Of a stretch of DNA of 64,000 bases, positions 1 to 8,091 are shown in pieces. Source of the stretch: a virus; the IMG/VR virus record IMGVR_UViG_3300050821_004356, positions 47,568 to 111,567 of that record. One strand, given 5' to 3'. The notes below the pieces were generated by a model. The model did not search any database. It was given only the letters and a program-made list of their open reading frames with translations, and was not told the origin of the DNA. The translations under genes were made by a program, and so were the position numbers. Numbering within the stretch: position 1 is the first letter of the stretch; each line of letters opens with the position of its first letter.

Positions 1-833
1 ACCTCTGTTGGACGATAGTATTTCGGGTCTATCGCGACATATGGACGCCAGTTCATACCAAGATAACCGAAAGCTTCATCGAGAAAATCTCGCACCGAAT
101 GCGTCTCACCGGTGGCGATAACGAAGTCATCCGGAGTCTGTTGCTGCATCATCAAATACATCGCTTCGACGTAGTCCCCGGCGAACCCCCAGTCACGTTT
201 GGCATCCAAATTACCGAGAACAAGTTCGTTTTGAAGACAGCGCGATATGCGGACAGCTGCTTTAGCAATTTTTCGGGTCACGAATGTCTCGCCACGTCTC
301 GGGCTTTCATGATTAAAGAGAATTCCATTGCAAGCAAAGGTACCGTATGCCTCGCGGTGATTTATTACTGTCCAATAAGCGAACTGTTTAGCGATGGCGT
401 ATGGGCTACGAGGATGAAACGGGACGGTCTCATCAACAGCTGCCCCATAAATCCCACCGTATAATTCACTAGAGCTTGCTTGATAAAACTTAATGCCCTT
501 CCCTTTAATAGCCTCTAGGATATTAAGAGTTCCTATAGCAGTGGATTCGGCCGTGTAAACCGGGATGTCGAACGAAACTCTAACATGCGATTGAGCGGCC
601 AAGTGGTAGATTTCATCCGGCTTTACTGTGTTGATGATATTCGTTGTCGAACTGCCATCAGTAACATCCCCATAATGCAAGTATAGGCGGTCGAATATGT
701 GATCGATGCGCTCGGTATTAATGCTGCTCGACCGGCGGATGATACCATGCACATCGTAGCCTTTTGACAGTAATAGCTCGGCGAGGTACGATCCATCCTG
801 ACCTGTAATGCCAGTGATAAGAGCTCTCTTCAT
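1..833 (-). CDS. gmd: GDP-mannose 4,6-dehydratase (partial, 3' end off window)
   Basis: Converts GDP-mannose to GDP-4-keto-6-deoxymannose, the entry step to GDP-fucose, GDP-rhamnose and related sugars; a cytoplasmic short-chain dehydrogenase. From the ATG at 833 the product opens [20 protein letters not shown], the GxxGxxG nucleotide site with the TGQDGSYL signature of Gmd, and later shows a YAIAK (YxxxK) catalytic motif. About 277 codons are visible; the end lies beyond the left edge. The start overlaps the stop of the fucosyltransferase gene (ATGA), so both are probably translated together. It likely supplies the sugar donor for the two transferases next door, for virion or host surface glycans. 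Confidence 0.93.
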   Translation of the reverse strand, partial: MKRALITGITGQDGSYLAELLLSKGYDVHGIIRRSSSINTERIDHIFDRLYLHYGDVTDGSSTTNIINTVKPDEIYHLAAQSHVRVSFDIPVYTAESTAIGTLNILEAIKGKGIKFYQASSSELYGGIYGAAVDETVPFHPRSPYAIAKQFAYWTVINHREAYGTFACNGILFNHESPRRGETFVTRKIAKAAVRISRCLQNELVLGNLDAKRDWGFAGDYVEAMYLMMQQQTPDDFVIATGETHSVRDFLDEAFGYLGMNWRPYVAIDPKYYRPTE

Positions 834-1624
834 AAGCGCACCCACCTATCGGGTATCAAATCCTTGGTGTCTGTTCCATTAACAAACCACTTCCTGGGGA
901 ATACGCAAACACGACCTGGGTAGGCTCCCGCCCAGTCATCACCTAACCACGCTCCCCACCAACTGAACGATGAATTTGCCCCGATGCCGTGACGGCAGCA
1001 AGACATCAGATACAAATCATCGTGCATTGACGATCCTCGAAAACTAGCTATTTCTAAATCCGGAAAGAGGAGCTTACAGTAGTCAGGGTCGTCGCTGAAT
1101 ACATAAAATTTAGGATTTTGAACTTTCTCTCGAACGTATTCAATCGCTCGTTGATAGTAATTCGTGTCCTCCAAATTGCCGTGAACCGCGCTTGTACTCG
1201 GGTTAGTGTAGTCCCCGCGCCTTACGTGGATAAAGACGCTTTCTTTTTCGGAGAGTGCGTTGCCGGTGCCAACTGTCAACGGACTAGGATCGGTTTTCAA
1301 TGTCAGTTCTGTACGTATAAAATACGAATAGTCCTGGAAGTACTTTTCGCTTTGCCAATAGCCACAAAGATACGCGTTAGACGGTTGACCTAATGCTTTG
1401 CCATCAAAATTAAACGATGCTTCGGTGTATAGACTAGTTGCACTAATCGGGTTGACAAGCGGGTTGACAAGCTCTTCGTTGACGTTGTATTTATCTAAGG
1501 CATAATCCCGGGTTGACCTCGCCCAATGAAACTGAACAGGCTCATTACGACGAAAAGACAACGCGCGGCCGAATGCGTACATGAACATCTGATTTCCTAA
1601 GCCGCCTGTCAATCGAACGATCAT
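830..1624 (-). CDS. Alpha-1,2-fucosyltransferase-like glycosyltransferase (GT11)
   Basis: 264 aa. The N-terminus [20 protein letters not shown] and the HVRRGDY motif near residue 135 are hallmarks of family GT11, which moves fucose from GDP-fucose onto galactose. The length fits the family (about 270-300 aa). It sits between a GT31-like transferase and gmd with start/stop overlaps on both sides, so the three form one translational unit that makes and attaches a deoxy sugar. Family assignment is firm; the acceptor is unknown. Confidence 0.9.
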   Translation of the reverse strand: MIVRLTGGLGNQMFMYAFGRALSFRRNEPVQFHWARSTRDYALDKYNVNEELVNPLVNPISATSLYTEASFNFDGKALGQPSNAYLCGYWQSEKYFQDYSYFIRTELTLKTDPSPLTVGTGNALSEKESVFIHVRRGDYTNPSTSAVHGNLEDTNYYQRAIEYVREKVQNPKFYVFSDDPDYCKLLFPDLEIASFRGSSMHDDLYLMSCCRHGIGANSSFSWWGAWLGDDWAGAYPGRVCVFPRKWFVNGTDTKDLIPDRWVRL

Positions 1625-2334
1625 GCTACCAGTATCCCCTTCTTGAAAAGATTGTCAAAATCGCCACCGACCTCTGCGGTCATCTTCATATATTCCGGTT
1701 TGTACGGCATACTGACCTTTGGATAGTGTGATGTGCCTAAAACACCAGGTGTAAAATTTGTAGCCTTGAGCATGTGACTATCGATCATCGGTGCAAGCGT
1801 TTGACCCGTCTGAAGGTCTTCGGCCCAAAAAGTTGGCGGTGTAGAACCAACAACGTCGGCTGCCCTCCGACTTAAGAAATAGCCCCAACCGCCTGATGCC
1901 CAAGCCCTGCACTCTGGGTAGCTACCGTACGCGTCGGTATACGAAAACGGCGCGCCGCCAGGTAGTTGATTGTTTTTAAACCAACCTGCGTAGTCGTACC
2001 ACTTAAAATCAGACATCAAAAATGCCCTCGCGTTGATATACGTATCTGTGTCGCAAAGGAAAACTCGCTCGAACGTCTTGCCCATAACCCATTGACATAT
2101 GCGCCTGGTCTTGATGGGCAGCGATTCGTAGTCATCCCGACAGTCGACGACCACTTCGTTTGAAACGTACCGACGGCAACGGCGGGTATCTTGCTGTGTC
2201 GGGTCAGTACCAACGAAGAAATAGGTCTCTACACCGAGCGCCTTAAGGTCGCGAGCCCAAGTGGACCTAATTGCGTCGTGGTAGCCCCTGTCGAGGTCCT
2301 TGTGGCAGGATTTTACGCAGACGGCTAAGTTCAT
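1621..2334 (-). CDS. Glycosyltransferase, GT31-like
   Basis: 237 aa. IRSTWARDL near residue 23 and LCDTDTYINARAF near residue 92 resemble the IRxTW and DxD metal-binding motifs of beta-1,3-galactosyltransferase-type (GT31, GT-A fold) enzymes; a WASGGWGYFLSRRAA stretch near 146 matches the usual GGAGY-like region. It overlaps its neighbours by 4 bases. Probably adds one sugar of a surface or virion glycan. The family call rests on motif reading only. Confidence 0.62.
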   Translation of the reverse strand: MNLAVCVKSCHKDLDRGYHDAIRSTWARDLKALGVETYFFVGTDPTQQDTRRCRRYVSNEVVVDCRDDYESLPIKTRRICQWVMGKTFERVFLCDTDTYINARAFLMSDFKWYDYAGWFKNNQLPGGAPFSYTDAYGSYPECRAWASGGWGYFLSRRAADVVGSTPPTFWAEDLQTGQTLAPMIDSHMLKATNFTPGVLGTSHYPKVSMPYKPEYMKMTAEVGGDFDNLFKKGILVA

Positions 2335-3374
2335 CCTTGTCTCGATCTTGTGACGGCATCCATCGGCAATATGCTAGTTGCATCATAGATTGTTTTTCTA
2401 AACGCGTCGTTTGCTGCTTTTTCTACTTGCTTCTGACTTTCAAATAGAATGTCGTTTGCCAATTTCTGCATGTATGACGGACGACCTATAATCTGATCGA
2501 CCAAGTCTCTACCTTCCTGCAAAGGTAATTGAAAACCGGCCGCATGAAGATGTCCACCCCCGTTCCTACGTTTAGCAATCGCTGAAACATCGATATCGCC
2601 AACCGAGCGCAACGAAAATTGAATCACGCCGTCACCACGTTCGAACCAAGTGATCCCGACCTGCGATTCGTTCGCTAGTTCGTGTCCGATTTCAGAACAA
2701 CTAATGTACTGAGCGTTTGCGATGCCTGCGGTCAGGCCGTCGATTGTGCCAGGCTGTCGATTCTTGACGACGTTGCCAACATAGTATTCGATTTGACGAA
2801 GAGCACCGGAGCCATACGTTACTGCCTCTTCGATATTAATATTTGCTAGTGCGTCCCACGCTTCTACGGTATAGGGCTGGGTCATCAAATAGGCCGCAAC
2901 CTCTTTTGCATTTGGTAGTGCGTTGCGCCATAAGTCGCGATCTTCGACGTAGTTCACCCACCACGGACGCTGGTGAGATGTGTTGGTCCAGCGGACACCA
3001 TTCAATTCATAAGGCTCTGCTTGATTGCGGTCTTTGCCGAATAGGTAGTCCCACGCCAACCCTGCGCCTGATCTATTCATGTCGAACGTGGCGTAAGACA
3101 CACCAGCCAGGTTTGCTTGAGCGGTCAGGTGATGATCCAAAATTCTAAAAGACTTTGCGACAGACGCGAGATTATCATTCTCTAACCTCGTCCTGAAACT
3201 AAAGTCTGTCATCAATACGTCTTTGCCTCGAAGAGACTGAATCAAGGTGTCAATATATTCGGCCGATTTGCCGTGGTCGAGGAAAATCATCTCGGCCTCG
3301 GGGTACTTCTTTTTGGCGATGTAGGCGGCCGCGAAACCGTCGGGACAGCTTGCATGAGAAAGTATAACGTCCAT
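2331..3374 (-). CDS. DHH/DHHA1 family phosphoesterase
   Basis: 347 aa. Aspartates of the DHH domain appear early (SCPDGFAAAY; MTDFSF), the DHH motif itself is ILDHHLTAQ near residue 78, and the C-terminal DHHA1 motif is GGGHLHAAGFQL near 272. This layout belongs to NrnA/RecJ-like enzymes that cleave nano-RNA, pAp or cyclic dinucleotides using Mn ions. In a phage it could recycle short oligonucleotides or remove a cyclic-nucleotide defence signal; the substrate cannot be read from the sequence. Confidence 0.87.
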   Translation of the reverse strand: MDVILSHASCPDGFAAAYIAKKKYPEAEMIFLDHGKSAEYIDTLIQSLRGKDVLMTDFSFRTRLENDNLASVAKSFRILDHHLTAQANLAGVSYATFDMNRSGAGLAWDYLFGKDRNQAEPYELNGVRWTNTSHQRPWWVNYVEDRDLWRNALPNAKEVAAYLMTQPYTVEAWDALANINIEEAVTYGSGALRQIEYYVGNVVKNRQPGTIDGLTAGIANAQYISCSEIGHELANESQVGITWFERGDGVIQFSLRSVGDIDVSAIAKRRNGGGHLHAAGFQLPLQEGRDLVDQIIGRPSYMQKLANDILFESQKQVEKAANDAFRKTIYDATSILPMDAVTRSRQG

Positions 3375-3664
3375 TATTTTATAGCCTCCACATTTTCAAT
3401 GCGCCTTATTCTCATTGTAGAATCTGGCGGCAACACAACTCTAAACTTGATAAAACTAGAATCAGGGCAGTCGCAAACGTCTACCACCAAAATCTGTACA
3501 CCGTCACAGCAAGGGCAGTTCGCAATCAGGGATCGACTATTCCTAGGACCATCTTCGCGCATGCCGCCGCAAATGCAATCCCTCCAATCTTTAGTCGGCT
3601 GCGTATAGTTCTCAGGCTTAGCAAATAGATGTGTATGCTTTCCGATTAAATCTTCGTGTCCCAT
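3374..3664 (-). CDS. Hypothetical cysteine-rich small protein
   Basis: 96 aa, not recognised. Six cysteines in a CIC, CPCC and CDC pattern (residues about 30-65) suggest one zinc site. Its stop overlaps the start of the DHH gene, consistent with the tight leftward operon. Confidence 0.62.
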   Translation of the reverse strand: MGHEDLIGKHTHLFAKPENYTQPTKDWRDCICGGMREDGPRNSRSLIANCPCCDGVQILVVDVCDCPDSSFIKFRVVLPPDSTMRIRRIENVEAIK

Positions 3665-3667
3665 TGT

Positions 3668-3838
3668 TTACCCCTTAAGGTTCAAAATAAAATTTTTATC
3701 GAAAAACAGTGCCGGAACGCTTCCGAGTTCGGAATGATTAATAGGTTCCGGTTTATAGGGACAAAACCAATCGTGCAATTTTATCAAGCTTAGTCCAATC
3801 AGCTTACCCAAACCTATCGCAGCTGTAACAGAGAGCAT
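3668..3838 (-). CDS. Hypothetical 56-aa protein
   Basis: An ATG at 3838 directly follows the stop of the MazG-like gene, and the frame runs 56 codons to 3668, three bases before the next start, filling the gap between two genes exactly. The product starts MLSVTAAIGLGKLIGLSLIK, which could be a short amphipathic or membrane helix. No function known. The close fit between neighbours is the main support. Confidence 0.55.
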   Translation of the reverse strand: MLSVTAAIGLGKLIGLSLIKLHDWFCPYKPEPINHSELGSVPALFFDKNFILNLKG

Positions 3839-4249
3839 TTAGAATTTCTTCCCGTTCTTTTTCTTTCGCTCTTTATCAGAGTGATCGGCGCGAGTAGCAT
3901 TGTACGCCATTTTCTCAACGTACGCGCCACCCAGGTCGTAGCCGTGACCAGTCGCGTAATCTAGAATACGGATGAACGCGTCTGCTAATTCTACTTCTGC
4001 CATCTTTCTATGTGGCAATTTGTCATCCATCAAATCCTTGCGCTCGCCTTCCATCGCTTCAGCGATCTCACTGACGATGAGCATCAATTGTTCGCCACGG
4101 TTGCGCTTAATACGTTTGCCTGTTTTAAGACTAATCCACCACTTCCGATTGGCTGTATGTACCTCTGACCCTATCTTATTAATAAAATAGTGTGCGTTAC
4201 CTTTGAATATTGCATCTAGGCATGTATCGTGATGTAGCTCTTTAGGCAT
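3839..4249 (-). CDS. MazG-like nucleotide pyrophosphohydrolase
   Basis: 136 aa. SEIAEAMEGERKD near residue 60 and EVELADAFIRILDYA near 85 give the ExxE and ExxD metal-binding motifs of the MazG/dUTPase all-alpha superfamily, which hydrolyses (d)NTPs or (p)ppGpp to monophosphates. Phage versions are thought to sanitise nucleotide pools or blunt stringent responses. The last 24 residues are very basic. It overlaps the upstream gene by 8 bases. Confidence 0.83.
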   Translation of the reverse strand: MPKELHHDTCLDAIFKGNAHYFINKIGSEVHTANRKWWISLKTGKRIKRNRGEQLMLIVSEIAEAMEGERKDLMDDKLPHRKMAEVELADAFIRILDYATGHGYDLGGAYVEKMAYNATRADHSDKERKKKNGKKF

Positions 4250-4796
4250 TTTTTACCTCTTCCGTATCACCTACGGCCTTTGTCTTAGGCAACGGAAAGC
4301 CTTTTCTTTTTGAGCATTTATCCGCAAAAGTTTTATTCAAACCCAAAATTTCGGCTGCCAATTCGCGCGCGTCTTTCAAGTCTTCCTGCGTGTACTCGTC
4401 CGGGATCAGTTTACGAACCAACTCGATGAATTGCAGCTTACGCTTGCTCGGGTGCGGATTCTTACGTTTCTTAGCGAAGTAGGCAGCGCCAACGATTGAC
4501 TTCGGTGTACCATTTTGCCCAGGCAGCGGAACTATCGCGTATTGAATAGAAAATTCACCGGTCTCAACGTCTTCGTCGATCCATAGCTGCTTGAATTTCT
4601 GTTCGCACTTTTGGCTAGAGCGGTGACGGGAGCGGCACACTTGGCACTTAATCATTTTTCCGAGCTCAGGGTGTCGTTCGCTATAGCTACGAAGTCGTAT
4701 AGCAGCGAGCGCGGCATCAGCTGCCAGGATAGCTTCGACACTAGCTTTAAAATCGAATTCTTCGACGACGTCTTGAACTTCAGGATTTTCGTTCAC
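4242..4796 (-). CDS. Hypothetical protein with CxxC-HxxxxxC motif
   Basis: 184 aa, not recognised. A CQVCRSRHRSSQKC segment near residue 51 is a plausible zinc knuckle and the C-terminus is rich in lysine. It starts one base after the stop of the HNH gene, in the same leftward unit. Confidence 0.62.
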   Translation of the reverse strand: MNENPEVQDVVEEFDFKASVEAILAADAALAAIRLRSYSERHPELGKMIKCQVCRSRHRSSQKCEQKFKQLWIDEDVETGEFSIQYAIVPLPGQNGTPKSIVGAAYFAKKRKNPHPSKRKLQFIELVRKLIPDEYTQEDLKDARELAAEILGLNKTFADKCSKRKGFPLPKTKAVGDTEEVKNA

Positions 4797-5225
4797 TTAG
4801 GTGCCCCTTTTTCTTCTCTGATGAGGACAATAGCCGTAGTGTCCTTTAGAAAAATTACAGTTCATACAAAGAACCAGTAGTCCCAGATTCTTAGGAAAAT
4901 TTAGTTTTTTAAGCCACCGATAAATACCGGCGGCTCCACCCGGTATAGACGCTCTGTGCCTTTGCCCGTCTCCCCGAGAGTGTTCCAGTGTAAGAAACTC
5001 AATATCCCGAGCTCTACAACAAACACAAACTCCACCATAAGTGTTTATAACGAGTCGTTTAAGTTTTCGCCGCCCTTTTCTACCTTTCTCTCCGCATCGC
5101 CTGCACAATGACGCGCGTTTAGCAGAAATTTTTCTTATGCCGCACTCACCACACAGACCTAGTCTTTTCATCTTACGACGGTGCTTGGCGCTATACAGCT
5201 TTTGATTCGGGTCGCCCCGACTCAT
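4797..5225 (-). CDS. HNH homing endonuclease-like protein
   Basis: 142 aa. An N-terminal zinc module (CGEC...CRRC, residues 25-43) precedes an HNH-type core: CVCCRARD near 67, LTLEHSRGDG near 79 and LVLCMNCNFSKGHYGYCPH near 115. The histidine with paired CxxC motifs is the nicking ββα-metal fold of many free-standing phage endonucleases. It is inserted between two overlapping phage genes and is likely a selfish mobile gene. Confidence 0.8.
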   Translation of the reverse strand: MSRGDPNQKLYSAKHRRKMKRLGLCGECGIRKISAKRASLCRRCGEKGRKGRRKLKRLVINTYGGVCVCCRARDIEFLTLEHSRGDGQRHRASIPGGAAGIYRWLKKLNFPKNLGLLVLCMNCNFSKGHYGYCPHQRRKRGT

Positions 5226-5911
5226 ATCGTACGGCCGTAATCAAATCTTCGACCTTCGACTTTCCAATACCAACTTTTGTTCTTAGTGCCGTCCGAGAAC
5301 GTAATCGACCCAGGTGGATAACTTTTTACTTCGTCTTTGGGTTCGGAAAGTCCAGGCGTTAAAACCTCTCCTGTTTTTTCGGTTCTTAGCCGAGCACCCA
5401 TTAAACATCTGTTCAAGGGGCCAAACCACGCCAGCGACTCTTGGATCATGACTTCGTATTCCTTTATGCGTTCTACAGCATATTTGAGATCGTCCACGAA
5501 GGCGCGTATGATGTGTTTTTTTTCTATCGTCGCTACGCGAGGCGTTTTGGCCCGCGTGTTCCTCCGATACTTCTTATTCTTCACGTCTACTGACATCTGA
5601 CTCATTAAAACGATGTCATTATTGTACGTTTCTATTTCTCTTAGACCATTGACTTTGCCTGAACCGGCGCACAACGCGCAGTTCTTTTTCTCGACGTCCG
5701 TCATAGCTTCGCAAAAGGAACAATCTTCGATCACTTCTACCGGCGTGCGCTTGACTACAACCCATTTGGCCTGATTCGTCTTAATCAGTTCGTTGGCGTA
5801 CGCATATTCGACCATCTTCTTACAACGGCACTTCGGGGCTGGCGGGGCCGATTCGCCCGTTGCGACCATCTCTTGCCCTAAACAGCCTTGGTGCATCTTC
5901 ACTTTCTTCAT
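5222..5911 (-). CDS. Hypothetical protein with zinc knuckles
   Basis: 229 aa, not recognised. Near residues 67-86 it has CSFC and CALCAGSGK, the second like a DnaJ-type CxxCxGxG half-site, so a DNA-binding or chaperone-like zinc fold is possible. Another CKCRC-type cluster lies near residue 30. It overlaps the HNH start by 4 bases. Confidence 0.6.
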   Translation of the reverse strand: MKKVKMHQGCLGQEMVATGESAPPAPKCRCKKMVEYAYANELIKTNQAKWVVVKRTPVEVIEDCSFCEAMTDVEKKNCALCAGSGKVNGLREIETYNNDIVLMSQMSVDVKNKKYRRNTRAKTPRVATIEKKHIIRAFVDDLKYAVERIKEYEVMIQESLAWFGPLNRCLMGARLRTEKTGEVLTPGLSEPKDEVKSYPPGSITFSDGTKNKSWYWKVEGRRFDYGRTI

Positions 5912-5914
5912 TTT

Positions 5915-6322
5915 TTATGGGGTCCGACTGCTTACTTTCCTTTGGAGGGGTGTTTTAGGGGCATAACCCCGGGTTCTGGTGCCAGAGCCGTCGGCTCTTT
6001 TGCCTTTTGAAGCTCTATAAATGCTTCTAATCACACCTTTTATTCTCTCTTCTGTGCTCCCTAGCTCTTCTGCTATTTGCGACCGAGTATACCCCATTCT
6101 AAAGTAAAGATGTATAACAGTAGCCCAGCGTCCAGCTGCCTCCCGTTGATTATCATTACTAGCTAGCTTAGGAAATGATTGCAAGAGCAACCCTCGAATA
6201 AACTTGTCGTCCTTCGTCCAACCCGGCGCAGTACGTTTATAAGTACGAGCGCCCACTGTTTGGTGTCCACCGTTTAAAAAAGATTCATTCCTATCTAATG
6301 ATCGCCTCAATTGAGAATTCAT
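5915..6322 (-). CDS. Sigma-region-4-like helix-turn-helix protein
   Basis: 135 aa. Residues about 76-105 (GYTRSQIAEELGSTEERIKG) fit a helix-turn-helix like sigma-70 region 4. The C-terminal codons contain a copy of the GCCCCTA...CCAAAGGAA sequence that recurs at 24.9 and 33.4 kb. It may be a small transcription factor; no region-2 domain is present, so it is not a full sigma factor. Confidence 0.6.
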   Translation of the reverse strand: MNSQLRRSLDRNESFLNGGHQTVGARTYKRTAPGWTKDDKFIRGLLLQSFPKLASNDNQREAAGRWATVIHLYFRMGYTRSQIAEELGSTEERIKGVIRSIYRASKGKRADGSGTRTRGYAPKTPLQRKVSSRTP

Positions 6323-6633
6323 AGACCTGACCTTAATATTTTGAGAATCTCTTCTTTGTTCTCATGGCCTTTTAAATCCTTTGCCGCGTTTTTCAACTTG
6401 GTTTCTTTTGCTTTACTAGCATAGAGAGGAGCGCGCGGTAGCTTTTTACGACTTGAATATCCGCCTCTCCAGTAAACGATAGGGTCTGTTCCTCTATTGC
6501 CAGATTGACTGGTTCCGTCGAGCCCACTTCGCCCTGGTAGGTTTTCTTCAAACTGCTGCTCTTGAAAAAACACGTCTTGTGGTGCCGGTGGGCAAATCGT
6601 TATCTTTATATTCTTACTCATCTGCTCCTCCAT
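6319..6633 (-). CDS. Hypothetical 104-aa protein
   Basis: Not recognised; basic, with a charged C-terminal half (KAKETKLKNAAKDL). Two in-frame starts are possible (6633 and 6621), both overlapping the end of the nuclease gene upstream. Confidence 0.55.
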   Translation of the reverse strand: MEEQMSKNIKITICPPAPQDVFFQEQQFEENLPGRSGLDGTSQSGNRGTDPIVYWRGGYSSRKKLPRAPLYASKAKETKLKNAAKDLKGHENKEEILKILRSGL

Positions 6634-7819
6634 CGTCCTCTTTGAAAAGGTCGTCCAAACTACTGTCGTCGGATTTCGTGAAATTCTGCTGTTTGAACAT
6701 TTCGTCTTTCAACACGAAGGCTCTAAAATACGGATCGGCGCTATCGTCGTGGGGATATCTGACTGAGTACTTGTTCGGATAAGACTTCCTGTGCCAAGCG
6801 TTCACGATATTAATAATCTGCTGACCGGCTATTTCTCCTGCGTCATCTGCGCTTTCCTTTGTAACAAATCCAGCGTTGAATTGCAAGCGTTGTTTTGTTA
6901 AAACGTCTACCGAGACTCGGGCTCCGAATTGTGCCAACCACGCGTCTCTGCGTTCCTTGGCCACTTTAGTTTGGTCGGTCTTACCGTCTGCCTTCTTACC
7001 TTGTGCTCGCTCCATATCTTCAATTAACGAATCGTTAGCAACAAGAATAGCGTGGTCTTCGTCCATTTGAGCTATGACTGCCTCTTGTCCTGCTTTGAAG
7101 ATACCAGCGTCTTCCAAGAGTGTAACCGAATAACCTTTTTGAAGAGTATGGGCCTTCTTGACGAAAGTCAAAAGTGCGACGTCTCGGATACCGGTTTGCC
7201 AGCTGTAGCGTCGAAGCTGGGTATCATAAGCGGCGATGCCGTACGCTTCCGGAAAGTCCACACCAGATGTTTTGATATCAATAATTATTGGGCGTAGTGG
7301 GCCGTATTCTGGTTTCCAAATCAATTTAGGCAATAGTGGATGGTTCGGATCGACGTATGAGACAATGTCGAGTTTTCCCATATCTGTAATCTCACCATAA
7401 AGTGGGTCGCCTGGGAACACCTCTTTTTCAAATTCTTTTTGAAACAGCGTGGCACCGCCTAGAGGAATCGGCAACTCAGGCTGACGGATGATGTAGAGCT
7501 TAATCATCTCGATGCCAGTCTTGTACAGCGTGGGCCAATCTTTTTCAACTTTCGTATATTGAAGTTCTTTATTGGGCGCGTGAACCTGCCACTTCTCTAT
7601 AAAGTGTTGAACCGCGCCTGTGCCGTCGTGTTCGTGATGCCATTGCACGGCCTCTTCGATGGCCTTACCAAACTCGAATCTGGCGCGGTTGTTCTTTTCA
7701 CGCCAACCCTCGATTTTTTGAAGATAATATCCATATGGCGACCTGTCGTAGGTGTTGCCCGCGCTGTAACTGTGACGTCTCCACGGTTGGCCTTTAGCAT
7801 TGATATAGAGAAAAGCCAT
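6614..7819 (-). CDS. PD-(D/E)XK nuclease (Cas4/RecB-like)
   Basis: 401 aa. RFEFGKAIEEAVQW near residue 47 (conserved helix), GKLDIVS near 151 (the D of PD) and IIIDIKTSG near 179 (ExK equivalent, DIK) followed by YDTQLRRYSW near 198 form the RecB-type nuclease signature. Such proteins resect or degrade DNA during phage replication, recombination or host takeover. The gene lies next to a UvrD-type helicase, a usual partner, and overlaps it only through one short gene. Confidence 0.85.
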   Translation of the reverse strand: MAFLYINAKGQPWRRHSYSAGNTYDRSPYGYYLQKIEGWREKNNRARFEFGKAIEEAVQWHHEHDGTGAVQHFIEKWQVHAPNKELQYTKVEKDWPTLYKTGIEMIKLYIIRQPELPIPLGGATLFQKEFEKEVFPGDPLYGEITDMGKLDIVSYVDPNHPLLPKLIWKPEYGPLRPIIIDIKTSGVDFPEAYGIAAYDTQLRRYSWQTGIRDVALLTFVKKAHTLQKGYSVTLLEDAGIFKAGQEAVIAQMDEDHAILVANDSLIEDMERAQGKKADGKTDQTKVAKERRDAWLAQFGARVSVDVLTKQRLQFNAGFVTKESADDAGEIAGQQIINIVNAWHRKSYPNKYSVRYPHDDSADPYFRAFVLKDEMFKQQNFTKSDDSSLDDLFKEDDGGADE

Positions 7820-8091
7820 CAGCTGTTCCTCGGGTCAGTGAAAGTGAAGCGGCCATCGATTCTGTTTTCCTCGTAGTTGTGGCCTTCGTAATAGATTTCA
7901 TCATAACCATCGGCATCGGCGTCGTCAAAGTCAGCTTGTAGCCACCGCTCGAATTCGCCTTCCATTCCAACCTCTACGAAGTAGTCGTGCCCGCTATCGT
8001 CCGACTGAATCGAGTAGCGACGCTCCGCTGGCTTGGCTGGTCGTTGACCCGACCGGAGTCGAGTCCTGTTGCCCTTTTGCCCTATTCTCAT
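7819..8091 (-). CDS. Hypothetical acidic 90-aa protein
   Basis: Not recognised. A basic N-terminal third is followed by an acidic stretch (DFDDADADGYDE). The start at 8091 overlaps the 3' end of the helicase gene by 98 bases and has GGGGAG about 10 bases upstream; an internal ATG at 7965 with GAGGTTGG before it would avoid most of the overlap. Confidence 0.55.
   Translation of the reverse strand: MRIGQKGNRTRLRSGQRPAKPAERRYSIQSDDSGHDYFVEVGMEGEFERWLQADFDDADADGYDEIYYEGHNYEENRIDGRFTFTDPRNS

Noticed and set aside
5915-6322. Phage sigma factor
   Set aside because: Only a region-4-like helix-turn-helix is visible; region 2 is absent at 135 aa.
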